Counted from the stretch's first letter, positions 39,064 through 48,115 are shown. The stretch is DNA of 64,000 nt from Arthrobacter beigongshangensis (GCF_016820585.1 NZ_JADHDX010000002.1:304436-368435); one strand, 5' to 3'. The notes: generated by a model from the letters alone, not told the origin. Translations and numbers: made by a program.

Positions 39064-40968
39064 ATGAAGAACATAGTATGGCCCAAACATTCCGTACTCA
39101 TCATCGCAATTATCGCAACTTGGCTTACAACGTATTTCGGCTATTTAACCAGCTTCAATATGAAAATTGATAATCTGATGCAGGAATTCATTCTTTTTTT
39201 GAATCCGCTAAGTTTCCTTTTATTTGTTTATGGCCTTGCGCTATTCATGAAGAGTACGAAAAGACGTAATATCTATCTACTGTCAGTAAGTGCAATCACT
39301 TCAGTTATTATGTTTAGTAATGCAGTATTCTATAGATTTTTTAATGATTTCATTACAATACCTGTATTATTTCAAACGAGTAACTTCGGAGATTTATCTT
39401 CCTCGGTAACCGCCAACTTACATTTGACGGATATTTTCTTTTTCACGGATGTTCTCATTGTCTATTTGGCGATTCGCTATATTCCAGAAGGACAACGGAG
39501 TGACCAACGTGGAAAAATTGCGAGAAAAATTTATTTTGTCGTAACGGCTATCGTGATGATGGTCAATTTAGGACTTGCAGAAATGGAAAGACCCCAACTA
39601 CTTACACGTAGCTTTGATAGAGAGCTTCTTGTAAAAAATATTGGTACCTATAACTATCATATTTATGATTTGTTCATCCAATCAAAATCGCATGCGCAAC
39701 GTGCACTTGCGGATGGCAGTGAATTAGTAGAAGTAGGGAACTATATTAATGCGAATTACGCTGCTCCTAACCCAGAAATGTACGGACTTGCGAAAGGTCG
39801 CAATATCATTGCCATCTCGCTTGAATCCTTGCAGTCTTTCGTTATTAATGAAGAGATGGATGGACACGTTATTACGCCATTCCTGAATGAGTTGACAAAG
39901 GATCCTGATACATTCTATTTCTCTGACTTTTATCACCAGACAGGACTTGGAAAAACTTCAGATTCTGAATTTATTCTTGAAAACTCGTTGTATCCAAGAA
40001 ACGGCAGTGCGGTATTTTTCACGCATAGTGGAAATAAATATCAATCAATGGCCGCGCAACTTGGAGAAGAAGGCTACTTCACAAATGTAATGCATGCCAA
40101 TAACCGAAGCTTCTGGAACCGTGATATTATGTACGGGGCTCTTGGAATTGATAAGTATTATGATCTTGAAAGTTATGTAGTCGGTGAAGGCGAAGCTGTT
40201 AACTGGGGAATGAAGGATATTCCGTTTTTCAATCAATCGGTTGAATTGATGAAAGATATGCCGCAGCCATTTTATTCAAGGTTGATTACATTGACGAATC
40301 ATCACCCATTTGATTTAGATGAAGAAGATAAGCTTATTCCAGAATATACGTCTAACTCGAACACGTTAAATAAATACTTCCAAGCAGTTAGGTATATGGA
40401 TGAGGCAATTAAGGTTCTTTTTGAGGACTTGAAAGCAAGTGGACTTTATGACAACTCAATCATTGTTATGTATGGAGACCATTATGGTATTTCGGAAAAT
40501 CATAACAAAGCAATGGGGATGTATTTAGATAAGGAAATTACTCCTTATGATAATGCAAAATTACAGCGAGTTCCTTTGTATATCCATATTCCTGGTTACG
40601 GTGAAGGGAAAACGATTGATGAAGTGGCGGGACAAGTGGACTTAAGACCAACGATTCTTCATTTGATGGGAATTGATACAAAAGAAGATATGCAATTAGG
40701 TGCGGATATCTTTTCTCCAGACCACGAACCGTTTGCTATTTTCCGTGATGGGCGTTTTGTAACGGATAAGGTCGTTTTCACACAGGATGTTTGCTATGAC
40801 ACTGAGACTGGTGAAGAAGTGGATCCTGCAGCATGTGAATCATATATAGAACGTGCATCTACAGAGTTAAACTATTCAGATATGATTATTAATGGGGATT
40901 TACTCAGATTTAAGGAACAACAAGATTTTGAGAAATCTCCAATGAAAATAGGTCAACAGACTGAATAA
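39064..40968 (+). CDS. Lipoteichoic acid synthase family protein (LtaS/YqgS type)
   Basis: This 634-residue membrane enzyme polymerises glycerol phosphate from phosphatidylglycerol. Five N-terminal membrane helices (to about residue 190) precede an extracellular sulfatase-fold domain. The catalytic threonine lies in LGKTSDSEF (about residue 300), and metal ligands include the E in IAISLESLQ (about 255) and MYGDHYG (about 475). GGGAGAGA precedes ATG 39064. B. subtilis has four paralogues and this is the YqgS position; whether this one makes bulk LTA or a primer cannot be told here. Confidence 0.92.
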   Translation: MKNIVWPKHSVLIIAIIATWLTTYFGYLTSFNMKIDNLMQEFILFLNPLSFLLFVYGLALFMKSTKRRNIYLLSVSAITSVIMFSNAVFYRFFNDFITIPVLFQTSNFGDLSSSVTANLHLTDIFFFTDVLIVYLAIRYIPEGQRSDQRGKIARKIYFVVTAIVMMVNLGLAEMERPQLLTRSFDRELLVKNIGTYNYHIYDLFIQSKSHAQRALADGSELVEVGNYINANYAAPNPEMYGLAKGRNIIAISLESLQSFVINEEMDGHVITPFLNELTKDPDTFYFSDFYHQTGLGKTSDSEFILENSLYPRNGSAVFFTHSGNKYQSMAAQLGEEGYFTNVMHANNRSFWNRDIMYGALGIDKYYDLESYVVGEGEAVNWGMKDIPFFNQSVELMKDMPQPFYSRLITLTNHHPFDLDEEDKLIPEYTSNSNTLNKYFQAVRYMDEAIKVLFEDLKASGLYDNSIIVMYGDHYGISENHNKAMGMYLDKEITPYDNAKLQRVPLYIHIPGYGEGKTIDEVAGQVDLRPTILHLMGIDTKEDMQLGADIFSPDHEPFAIFRDGRFVTDKVVFTQDVCYDTETGEEVDPAACESYIERASTELNYSDMIINGDLLRFKEQQDFEKSPMKIGQQTE

Positions 40969-40971
40969 AGA

Positions 40972-41006
40972 GGTTCTGCACGGGACTTTCCGTGCAGCCT
41001 TTTTTA
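40972..41006 (+). terminator. Terminator of the LTA synthase gene
   Basis: CTGCACGG (40976-40983) pairs with CCGTGCAG (40990-40997), with extra outer pairs, followed by TTTTTT. Confidence 0.85.
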
Positions 41007-41037
41007 ACTTAATTCAATAGAGGATGGAGGTGGCATC

Positions 41038-42141
41038 ATGAAAATGAGATTGATCACTTCCTGCCTTACAGTTCTGCTTCTGACAGGCTGCGTAGCGAAG
41101 GTGATAGATGACGGTGTAGAAGAAAATCCGGTAGATAACGAGCTAACAGAACAAATAGATGAAGTTGAAAATGCACAACAAAAAGTATTGACTGCTGATC
41201 CAGCGAAATTCCATTTTGTTGCAGATTGGCTAACGGATACAGAAATTGTCTATGTAGAAAAAAATGAAGGTTTTTATAATGTGAATAGTTTTGACTTAAC
41301 GACAGGTAAAGTAACTACATTGTATGAAGAGCAGTCTATTATCGTAGATGTCCTCATCCACCCCTCGAAAAAATTTCTATTACTACATACAAGTGATAAT
41401 TCAACCTCTGCAACGATTAAGATCTTATCGACAGATGGTATTTTACAAAATGAGGTTGAAGTTTCCTCTACAGAGTTGGAGATTGAGTGGAATGATTTAG
41501 ATTCCACACTTCTTATCCTTACTGCCTTTTATGAAGATTGGACTTTTGATCTTTTTCTATTTGAAGGTGCAGAATCCGAATTGAGTTTGCTTCCAATAGA
41601 TGATCCATTTCCTAAATGGTTTGGGAAAGAACAAATTATCATTGGTAATATAGAAGATCATGCGTTAGATGGAAGTGAACTTTCTCTTTTTAACCCGAAA
41701 ACCAAGGAGTGGACCGATTTAGCTACGCAGGGCATTATTTATTTCGATACATACGAACAATCGTTATTGACTGTAACGATGAGTGCGTCAGGGGATGCGC
41801 AATACAAGCTATCCGATTTGGATGGAGCTGTACAGTCAGAATGGACATTACCTGCTGTTAGTAATTATTCCGAATGGGTCGTTCCCGAAGTGAACTGGTC
41901 ATCCAATGAAACGGTCTTTTTACGAGCACCAGAAATAGGTGGGCAATTGGACGAATTAAGCTCTCCGTTTCGCCTAATTCGGGTAAAGGACGGGCAACAA
42001 CAAGTGGTAAGTGAAGACGTCGCAACAGGCTTTCTACGCTGCTCAGCCTCTGGGGCAACTTGCATCACGGACTCTTCGGCAACAACAATCACGAATGTTG
42101 AGACGGGAGAACAAAGAATTTGGTTAGATTTAATTAATTAA
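41038..42141 (+). CDS. Lipoprotein of unknown function (YqgU position)
   Basis: The 367-residue protein has a lipoprotein signal peptide with lipobox LLTGC (cysteine at about residue 18). The mature part is an acidic linker followed by beta-rich repeats with tryptophan/aspartate patterns (WLTDTEIVYV, FDLTTGKVTTLYEE), suggesting a beta-propeller. It follows ltaS as yqgU does in B. subtilis. GGAGGTGG precedes ATG 41038. No enzymatic motif is visible. Confidence 0.8.
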   Translation: MKMRLITSCLTVLLLTGCVAKVIDDGVEENPVDNELTEQIDEVENAQQKVLTADPAKFHFVADWLTDTEIVYVEKNEGFYNVNSFDLTTGKVTTLYEEQSIIVDVLIHPSKKFLLLHTSDNSTSATIKILSTDGILQNEVEVSSTELEIEWNDLDSTLLILTAFYEDWTFDLFLFEGAESELSLLPIDDPFPKWFGKEQIIIGNIEDHALDGSELSLFNPKTKEWTDLATQGIIYFDTYEQSLLTVTMSASGDAQYKLSDLDGAVQSEWTLPAVSNYSEWVVPEVNWSSNETVFLRAPEIGGQLDELSSPFRLIRVKDGQQQVVSEDVATGFLRCSASGATCITDSSATTITNVETGEQRIWLDLIN

Positions 42142-42188
42142 AAAAATAACATCATTCTTTGTTTACGCAAAGAATGATGTTATTTTTT
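42141..42188. terminator. Bidirectional terminator between the lipoprotein gene and yqgW
   Basis: A 20-bp perfect stem (42141-42160 with 42169-42188, loop GTTTACGC) has A and T runs at both ends. Confidence 0.95.
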
Positions 42189-42195
42189 AATTAGC

Positions 42196-42372
42196 TTATA
42201 GTGTTGGTGGGTAACCTTGAAAAACGATTGTTGCAATTGTAAAGCCTCCAAAAATGACGGCAGCTCCAAGGTTGAAAACAATACTTAGAACATTACGCTC
42301 TTTGAACGCTTGGACTGTACCAACGACCGCTAGAATTGCGATAAGTCCGAAAATAACCATTAATAAGTTCAT
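42196..42372 (-). CDS. yqgW: DUF2759 family small membrane protein (YqgW)
   Basis: This 58-residue protein has two hydrophobic helices (about residues 2-22 and 29-52) joined by FKERN, and starts MNLLMVIFGLIAILAVVGTV. GGAG lies before the ATG at 42372 on the minus strand. Length, helices and position before the metallo-beta-lactamase gene match DUF2759/YqgW. Function unknown. The 208-nt gap to the next gene, which is divergent, holds both promoters; I see no other structure in it. Confidence 0.85.
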   Translation of the reverse strand: MNLLMVIFGLIAILAVVGTVQAFKERNVLSIVFNLGAAVIFGGFTIATIVFQGYPPTL

Positions 42373-42580
42373 TGGGTAGACACTCCTTTCATATAGGAAC
42401 TTCTGTTCAAATAGGGCTCAAGTCATGAGCGATACAGAAGTTAGCATTACACCGAAGCGTTATTTATTAATATTCCTCTTCTATTGTACTGTTTATCAGT
42501 AATTTTGTCGAGGTAAATAAGTGACGATTATTTGAAATCGTATTTCAAGTTGCGTAGTATATTTGATGGAGGTGAGATCG

Positions 42581-43219
42581 ATGTTGAAGATTAATACATA
42601 TCCGCTCGGACCCATTCAGACAAATTGTTATATCATCCAGGATGAAGCAGGAAATTGCTTGATTATCGATCCGGGTGAGGAAAGTGGCCGTATTATTCGT
42701 AAAATTATGAGCCAAGAGTTGACGCCCGTTGCTATTTTATTAACGCACGCTCATTTTGATCATATTGGTGCAGTGGACAGCATACGGGATCGCTTCAGCA
42801 TACCAGTTTATCTTCATGAGGAAGAGAGTGAGTGGCTGTCGGACCCTAAATTGAATGGCTCTGCCAAATATCCTAATTTTCCTAATGTATCCAATCGTCA
42901 GGCGGATCAGCTTATTTCGCGGGAAGGTTTAATGGAGGTCGGTCCATTTACATTCGAAGTACGACATACGCCTGGTCATTCACCGGGGAGCGTGTCTTTT
43001 ATTTTTGAGGACGCTCGTTTTGCTGTTGTAGGCGATACATTGTTCAAACGCAGTGTAGGTAGAACGGATCTACCAGGGGGCAATACGGGAATTTTACTCG
43101 ATTCGATTCATACTAAGTTATTGACACTTGATGATGACTTTATTATTTATCCCGGACATGATTCATCGACAACACCTGGAGATGAAAAAGATTCAAATCC
43201 TTATTTGAATGGCTTCTAA
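42581..43219 (+). CDS. yqgX: Metallo-beta-lactamase-fold hydrolase (YqgX, glyoxalase II-like)
   Basis: The 212-residue zinc hydrolase has the motif HAHFDH (about residues 58-63) and later ligands in RHTPGHSPGS, VGDTLF and YPGHDSST. It belongs to the glyoxalase II-like group. In a bacillithiol-using organism it may hydrolyse S-lactoyl-bacillithiol, which is inference. ATG 42581 follows GGAGGTGA; the longer frame lacks a ribosome site. Confidence 0.88.
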   Translation: MLKINTYPLGPIQTNCYIIQDEAGNCLIIDPGEESGRIIRKIMSQELTPVAILLTHAHFDHIGAVDSIRDRFSIPVYLHEEESEWLSDPKLNGSAKYPNFPNVSNRQADQLISREGLMEVGPFTFEVRHTPGHSPGSVSFIFEDARFAVVGDTLFKRSVGRTDLPGGNTGILLDSIHTKLLTLDDDFIIYPGHDSSTTPGDEKDSNPYLNGF

Positions 43220-43228
43220 ATATGAAAA

Positions 43229-43259
43229 CAAAAAAACAGCCCAAGTGGCTGTTTTTTTG
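43229..43259. terminator. Bidirectional terminator between yqgX and yqgY
   Basis: AAAACAGCC-type stem (43229-43241 with 43247-43259, loop CAAGT) with A and T runs. Confidence 0.9.
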
Positions 43260-43268
43260 TATGTACGA

Positions 43269-43508
43269 TTAGTGCATACCTTGTACGTGAATGAATGTTG
43301 TATAGTAGCTGAATCCAACCATGAAAACAGTTAGGTATGCTCCAAAAATATACATATACATACGTTCTGAAAGGTTCAAAAACCCAAGTAGTAAGAAGAA
43401 TACAGTGCTCGCAACAAAAATAAGTGAGGCAGGTAGCATGTCTCCAATGAAGAACATAACTGCGAAAATACCTGTCCACCAGCCCATTAACTTAAACATA
43501 TTATCCAT
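43269..43508 (-). CDS. yqgY: DUF2626 small membrane protein (YqgY)
   Basis: This 79-residue protein has two or three hydrophobic helices (MDNMFKLMGWWTGIFAVMFFIGD and onward) and a tryptophan-rich start. AAGGAGGGA precedes the ATG at 43508 on the minus strand. It matches YqgY/DUF2626, which lies before comG in B. subtilis. Function unknown. Confidence 0.85.
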   Translation of the reverse strand: MDNMFKLMGWWTGIFAVMFFIGDMLPASLIFVASTVFFLLLGFLNLSERMYMYIFGAYLTVFMVGFSYYTTFIHVQGMH

Positions 43509-43638
43509 GTGTGCGTCCCTCCTTAATAAAACATTACAATAAGCTCCCATTCATTATAAAGGATAACGTCAGTAGAAGTAAACTCAAATCGTTATTTCAT
43601 TGTGACAAAGAAGTGTATAAGATGAAAACTATTTTGAA

Positions 43639-43678
43639 ATCTGAAATTTACTGCATAAAACAGTGTCAAATTTCAGAT
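43639..43678. repeat. Inverted repeat upstream of comGA
   Basis: An 11-bp perfect inverted repeat, ATCTGAAATTT (43639-43649) and AAATTTCAGAT (43668-43678), has an inner ACTG/CAGT pair and no T run. It is the main structure in the roughly 300-nt gap before comGA. The gap otherwise shows no clear pair of ComK boxes. Confidence 0.6.
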
Positions 43679-43809
43679 ATGGTCCCTTTCGAGTAAGACA
43701 CAATTCGGCTTTTGGGAAAAGTATTCCATATTTTAACCATCCATCGTATACTTTGTCGTAAGGTGGAAAGTGGTCTTCCATCTTTAAACTTGAAAAAGAG
43801 GGGTGTTCC

Positions 43810-44817
43810 ATGAATAGAAATGATAACGTCGTCGAACAGAAGAGTTTTCAACTTCTAGAAACGGCCATCCAATATGATGCAAGTGATATCCATCTTGTAC
43901 CGATGAGAGAAGGATATGAGGTGTTATTTAAAAAGAATGCTAGGCTCGACCGAACCGGTTCATTACCCCCACAGTTGGCGAGTCGAATGATTTCATTTTA
44001 CAAATTCCTTTCCTCACTTGATATAAGCGATAAACGCAAACCCCAAAGCGGCTCTTTTCATAAACGAATGCAAGAAGAGAATTTTTCTTTCCGAGTGTCC
44101 ACGATTCCATCTATTCAGATGAAAGAAAGTGTAGTCATTCGCCTGCAAAGACATGATCGGATTACATCACTCGACGAACTATGTATCGAGCAGGAGTGGT
44201 CGGAAAGCTTACGGCGGGCTGTGTCAAAGCAACAAGGGCTCATCTTGCTAACTGGTCCGACTGGCTGCGGAAAAACCACCACCATTTACTCACTAACGGC
44301 CTACTGCACTAATCAACTTGAGCGTCATGTTATTACATTAGAAGATCCTGTAGAAAATAATCATGCCCATTTGTTGCAGATTCAAGTGAATGAACAATCG
44401 GGGATGACGTACTCGGCAGGTCTGAAGGCGATTTTACGTCATTCGCCCGATGTTATTATGATTGGCGAAATTCGTGACAGTGAAACAGCAAAAATAGCAG
44501 TTCAGGCAGCTCTGACAGGACATTTAGTGCTCACTTCTGTTCATTCCAAAGATCCTGCGGGCTGTTTTTACAGAATGATGGATTTTGGAGTTTCTGCTGA
44601 AGAATTAAGGCAGACGATTATTTGTATTTCAGCCCAACGTCTAATCCAAAGAGCATCGGGAGAGATGGGTGCGGTATTCGAAATTATTCAAGGGGATCAC
44701 CTCGACAACATGGCAGATTCGATTATTAAGGGAGAGAGAGTGGTGGTACCAGAACATCTTCAAGTGGAATCACTTATCCACAAATATGGTCCTAAAACAG
44801 TGATGCGAAATGGTTAA
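43810..44817 (+). CDS. comGA: Competence pseudopilus assembly ATPase ComGA
   Basis: The 335-residue secretion ATPase (GspE/PilB family) powers assembly of the DNA-uptake pseudopilus. Walker A is TGPTGCGKTTT (about residues 150-160), the Asp box is LEDPVE, Walker B is DVIMIGEIRDSETA (about 214-227), and the His box is LTSVHSKD. It starts the comG operon. comGB overlaps its end by 8 nt. In Bacillus this operon is driven by ComK; no textbook ComK site was found upstream. Confidence 0.94.
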   Translation: MNRNDNVVEQKSFQLLETAIQYDASDIHLVPMREGYEVLFKKNARLDRTGSLPPQLASRMISFYKFLSSLDISDKRKPQSGSFHKRMQEENFSFRVSTIPSIQMKESVVIRLQRHDRITSLDELCIEQEWSESLRRAVSKQQGLILLTGPTGCGKTTTIYSLTAYCTNQLERHVITLEDPVENNHAHLLQIQVNEQSGMTYSAGLKAILRHSPDVIMIGEIRDSETAKIAVQAALTGHLVLTSVHSKDPAGCFYRMMDFGVSAEELRQTIICISAQRLIQRASGEMGAVFEIIQGDHLDNMADSIIKGERVVVPEHLQVESLIHKYGPKTVMRNG

Positions 44818-45865
44818 GTTTGTAAAGAAGTCAGTATTTCAGAAAAAGGACAAACTTCAAAATCAACCAGCGTTCCTCGATAGGCTTGCTGTCTTATTGC
44901 AAGAAGGGTACACATTTTATGAGAGTATTGTGTTGCTATTGCCCCATCATATGAAAAAGTATGAGTCGACATTGGTTGTGATTCATGAAGATTTAAAGAA
45001 AGGACTTGGGGTGACGTCTATTTTGAGGCGATTAGGATTTTCGTCTGCTATGCTCTTGCCTGTTGCCATCGCAGAATTGGATGGACGGTTGGCGCTAGCA
45101 ATGAAAGGGATGGCACAGCGTCTAAGGGGAAAAGAAGAAAAACAGAAGAAGTTAAAAAATCTTTTAGCCTACCCGATGATTCTATTTATGTTTGTTGGAG
45201 CGCTACTCATTGCTTTTCGACGTTTCTTTTTGCCGAATATAGAAATGCTAGCATTTACAAGGTCAAGTGAGTCAAAGGGATTTCTTTCTTCCCTACCTTC
45301 TATTGTGACAAAAATACCCGACGTTGCTGTCCTGTTTGTAATTTCCTTGGCATTACTGACGTTAATAGCCTTCTTTGTGTACAACAAATTTGAGCCGAAA
45401 ACTAAAATTCGGACGATGATATCTTTACCGATTGTAGGTACACTTTTCACTATGATTAAAACACGTGATTTCGCGAGTGAACTTGGTAGTTTGTTGGAGT
45501 CTGGACTTTCGATGCAAGATGCATTAGATATTTTGGTGGATCAGCGATTGGACAGGGTGCTCAGTGAAATTGCTGGCAATGTGAGAGAGCTGGTAATTTA
45601 TGGAGAGTCATTTGATATAGCAACTCAGTTGACAGAAGGATTGACAAACCAATTAGCAGCATTTGCGAAGCACGGAGCAAATAGTGGCTATTTAGCAAAA
45701 GAATTAGTCATCTACAGTGAACATTTAGGGGAAGAAATCGATAAAAAATTAGCAAAGGCGTTAACTATGCTACAACCAGCTCTGTTTTGCATTATTGCAG
45801 TTTGTATTTTAGCAGCATATTTAGCTTTGCTACTACCTGTTTACGGCTTGATGGATAAATTATGA
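44810..45865 (+). CDS. comGB: Competence membrane protein ComGB
   Basis: This 351-residue platform protein of the pseudopilus (GspF/PilC family) has two T2SSF domains, each ending in membrane helices (about residues 120-140, 170-195 and 325-350). The first domain includes FLDRLAVLLQEGYTFYESI and the second FASELGSLLESGLSMQDAL. It overlaps comGA by 8 nt and is followed by comGC after 13 nt. Confidence 0.93.
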   Translation: MVKFVKKSVFQKKDKLQNQPAFLDRLAVLLQEGYTFYESIVLLLPHHMKKYESTLVVIHEDLKKGLGVTSILRRLGFSSAMLLPVAIAELDGRLALAMKGMAQRLRGKEEKQKKLKNLLAYPMILFMFVGALLIAFRRFFLPNIEMLAFTRSSESKGFLSSLPSIVTKIPDVAVLFVISLALLTLIAFFVYNKFEPKTKIRTMISLPIVGTLFTMIKTRDFASELGSLLESGLSMQDALDILVDQRLDRVLSEIAGNVRELVIYGESFDIATQLTEGLTNQLAAFAKHGANSGYLAKELVIYSEHLGEEIDKKLAKALTMLQPALFCIIAVCILAAYLALLLPVYGLMDKL

Positions 45866-45878
45866 AAGGGGAAGCGAA

Positions 45879-46205
45879 ATGAAAAAATATATGGGCAATT
45901 CAGGTTTTACATTAATCGAAATGATGATTGTGCTTTTAATAATATCGGTGCTAATCCTCATTGCGATTCCGAATGTTACTAAGCATTCGAAGTCGATCGA
46001 TGAGAAAGGATGTGCTGCCTATGTGAAAATGGTTGAAGGTCAAATAGAGGCGTTTAAAATGGATGAAAAAAAGCTGCCAATTAGTCTCGAGGAGTTGACG
46101 GAAAAAGAGTATTTACCTGAAAATCCGCAATGTCCTAATGGTAGCCAACTTTCAATTAGCTTGGATGGGAAAGTGGAAATAGCAGATGGAACTCCGAGCC
46201 CATGA
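45879..46205 (+). CDS. comGC: Major pseudopilin ComGC
   Basis: ComGC is the main subunit of the competence pseudopilus, 108 residues. The prepilin site is NSG|FTLIEMMIVLLI, with the glutamate at position 5 of the mature protein. Two cysteines (in KGCAAY and NPQCPNG) can form the intramolecular disulfide known for ComGC. GGGGAAG precedes ATG 45879. The prepilin peptidase gene (comC) is not in this window. Confidence 0.93.
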   Translation: MKKYMGNSGFTLIEMMIVLLIISVLILIAIPNVTKHSKSIDEKGCAAYVKMVEGQIEAFKMDEKKLPISLEELTEKEYLPENPQCPNGSQLSISLDGKVEIADGTPSP

Positions 46206-46650
46206 GCGAATGATGAAGGGGCATAACGAAAGTGGATTCACGTTTTTGGAGATGATTTTAGTTTTATCCGTAGTATCTCTAGTGACATTTATCATTTTAC
46301 CCATTGGTGATAAGTGGATACGTAGTGCGTCGGAGGAGGATGGGCTACAAGCGTTTGTAGCAGCAATTCACAATATACAGGCGTATTCAATGGCGAATAA
46401 TGTTGCGACAAGATTAGACTTTAAAAATTCGGGGACGATGTACATCACTCTGGTTCCGGGAAAACGTGAATTTGTCAGAACTACTTTTCCAATGGGAATG
46501 AGGCTGTCAGATTCGAGTAGTATGAAGGCAGTTGAGTTTCAACCCAATGGAGATATAGTAAGATCGGGCACGCTCGTACTCGAAACAAGCTCAGGCCTTA
46601 CCGAAATTCGGTTTCAATTTCAGCGTGGGAGGATGATTGTTTATGAATGA
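46186..46650 (+). CDS. comGD: Minor pseudopilin ComGD
   Basis: This minor pseudopilin is GspH-like and at most 154 residues. The cleavage site is NESG|FTFLEMILVLSV. The start is uncertain: ATG 46186 overlaps comGC by 20 nt, while ATG 46210 or 46213 would give a shorter leader closer to the usual prepilin length. None has a strong ribosome site, so translation is probably coupled to comGC. comGE starts within its last codons. Confidence 0.85.
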   Translation: MELRAHERMMKGHNESGFTFLEMILVLSVVSLVTFIILPIGDKWIRSASEEDGLQAFVAAIHNIQAYSMANNVATRLDFKNSGTMYITLVPGKREFVRTTFPMGMRLSDSSSMKAVEFQPNGDIVRSGTLVLETSSGLTEIRFQFQRGRMIVYE

Positions 46651-46942
46651 AGGAGGTTATTCATGGTCTGAGGCGATACTGACATTGACTATTGTTATGG
46701 TTATATTTGGGTCTTTACTTCCTTTGGCGACAACAATGACCTCGAAGCTCCAAATGAAAAAAATGCAGATGTATGCGGCAGAAACGGCTCTTCAAGGGGC
46801 AATCTACTTTAAGGCTCACGGTTTGACGGCGGGTTATCGTCAAGTGGATGAAGTGGATTATCATTGGTCAATCGAAGGGCAAGCTGTTTGTGTTTCATAT
46901 CATATGGTTGAACAGCCGATTAGAAAATGTGTGTATTCATGA
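46643..46942 (+). CDS. comGE: Minor pseudopilin ComGE
   Basis: This 99-residue pseudopilin-like protein has a short leader (MNEGG), a hydrophobic helix with a glutamate at mature position 5 (YSWSEAILTLTIVMVIFG) and a small globular end. GGGAGG (46627-46632) lies ten bases before ATG 46643. Identity rests on the position between comGD and comGF more than on sequence. It overlaps comGD by 8 nt. Confidence 0.8.
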   Translation: MNEGGYSWSEAILTLTIVMVIFGSLLPLATTMTSKLQMKKMQMYAAETALQGAIYFKAHGLTAGYRQVDEVDYHWSIEGQAVCVSYHMVEQPIRKCVYS

Positions 46943-47376
46943 AGCAAACAGATGAACGTGGCTATACATTACTAGAAAGTATATTTCAACTATTAATTAT
47001 GGCACTCTTCATCCACCTGTTTATATTGTTTTTCTTCTGGAAAGATCCTGTTGAACAGCAGTATGCAAATTATTCCAAGATGCAATGGGAATTGTTTTCT
47101 GCAGAATTACAACAGCTTCTTACTGAGGTTAGTGAAATTCAATTACTGAACGGAGGAAAAGTTATTCATTTTAGAAATCATCATGGCTCGGTTGATATCG
47201 AACAAAGCGGTAGCGTTATCAGAAAGCGAGTAACGGGCGACGGGCATATTCCACTCCTGACAGATGTTCGTTCTGTGGTATTTAGCCTAGATAGTACAAC
47301 GTTAACAATAGCTGTGACGACTGTAGAAGGCACCGTTAAAGTAAGGAGGTTTGCAGTTGGCCACTATCCAAAATGA
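46939..47376 (+). CDS. comGF: Minor pseudopilin ComGF
   Basis: This 145-residue protein has the leader MKQTDERG followed by YTLLESIFQLLIMALFIHLFILFF, a pseudopilin-type helix, and a mostly beta C-terminal part (GGKVIHFRNHHGSVDIEQSG). This is the ComGF pattern. The start codon overlaps the comGE stop (ATGA), so it relies on coupling; no Shine-Dalgarno is evident. Confidence 0.85.
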   Translation: MKQTDERGYTLLESIFQLLIMALFIHLFILFFFWKDPVEQQYANYSKMQWELFSAELQQLLTEVSEIQLLNGGKVIHFRNHHGSVDIEQSGSVIRKRVTGDGHIPLLTDVRSVVFSLDSTTLTIAVTTVEGTVKVRRFAVGHYPK

Positions 47377-47536
47377 ACGTGGTGCGTTACTAGCTGCTGC
47401 GATTGTTTTATTATTTTTCGTTAGTACCTTTCTTTTCACCCTCGTTTCATGGCATGATAGTATTCAAAGGAACTATGATTCACTAGAAATATTTTATGAA
47501 AATGAAACGAAGAAGACAATGAGTCGGGACGAATAG
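47357..47536 (+). CDS. comGG: Short ComGG-like protein
   Basis: This 59-residue protein occupies the last comG position: NERGALLAAAIVLLFFVSTFLFTLVSW (about residues 6-32) is a pseudopilin-like helix, then a short charged end. TTG 47357 is seven bases after AAGGAGG (47343-47349) and is preferred to TTG 47351. It is about half the length of B. subtilis ComGG (124 residues). It may be naturally short or have lost its C-terminal domain; no further coding remnant is visible before aroK. Confidence 0.65.
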   Translation: MATIQNERGALLAAAIVLLFFVSTFLFTLVSWHDSIQRNYDSLEIFYENETKKTMSRDE

Positions 47537-47566
47537 AGCTATTTGTCCTGTAAAATGGGTGATAAA

Positions 47567-48082
47567 ATGAAGAAAGTATACTTAATTGGCTATATGGGAT
47601 GTGGAAAAAGTGCGATTGGCAAACGGCTAAGCTTTGCGACCAAGCTACCATATTACGATATGGATTCTGAAATCGTGAAAAAAACAGGCATGGCCATACC
47701 CGAAATTTTTGAAAAGTATGGGGAAGAGTATTTTCGTGATTTAGAGACGGAGTTCCTCGAAAATTTTCGTGATGAGTATTGTATCATTGCGACAGGCGGA
47801 GGAGTTCCGATGCGGCAAAAAAATCGTGAGATTATGAGACAGACAGGCATTGTCTTTTTCTTGAATGCACCGTTCCGTGATATATGGAGACGGATTGCCT
47901 CGGATCGCAATCGGCCTATTGTTCAGCGTTCCACACGTGTAGATCTTGAAAAGCTATTTAATGAGCGCAAACCCCATTATTTGCACACGGCCCATTTTAA
48001 AGTCGAAACAGAAAATCGTTCACTGCGAGATATTGTGGATTATATCGGATTCCAAATACGTAGACTGAAGGGCGAAACGTAA
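47567..48082 (+). CDS. aroK: Shikimate kinase
   Basis: The 171-residue P-loop kinase makes shikimate-3-phosphate in aromatic amino acid synthesis. Walker A is GYMGCGKSAIGK (about residues 7-18), the substrate aspartate is in DMDSEI (about 32-37), and the lid and glycine motif is ATGGGVPM (about 77-84). ATG 47567 follows GGGTGA. It stands behind comGG without a terminator between. aroQ, another gene of the pathway, lies at 62.5 kb. Confidence 0.93.
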   Translation: MKKVYLIGYMGCGKSAIGKRLSFATKLPYYDMDSEIVKKTGMAIPEIFEKYGEEYFRDLETEFLENFRDEYCIIATGGGVPMRQKNREIMRQTGIVFFLNAPFRDIWRRIASDRNRPIVQRSTRVDLEKLFNERKPHYLHTAHFKVETENRSLRDIVDYIGFQIRRLKGET

Positions 48083-48115
48083 AAAAGTAGAAATCATTTT
48101 GATTTCTACTTTTTT
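48081..48115 (+). terminator. Terminator of comG-aroK
   Basis: A 16-bp stem (48081-48096 with 48100-48115, loop TTT) is followed by further Ts. Confidence 0.93.

Noticed and set aside
42563-42580. Upstream start of yqgX at 42563
   Set aside because: GGAGGTGA lies after this codon and correctly precedes ATG 42581, which gives the family N-terminus.
43550-43809. ComK boxes before comGA
   Set aside because: There are A and T clusters (for example AAAACTATTTT near 43625), but no AAAA-N5-TTTT pair with proper spacing could be supported.
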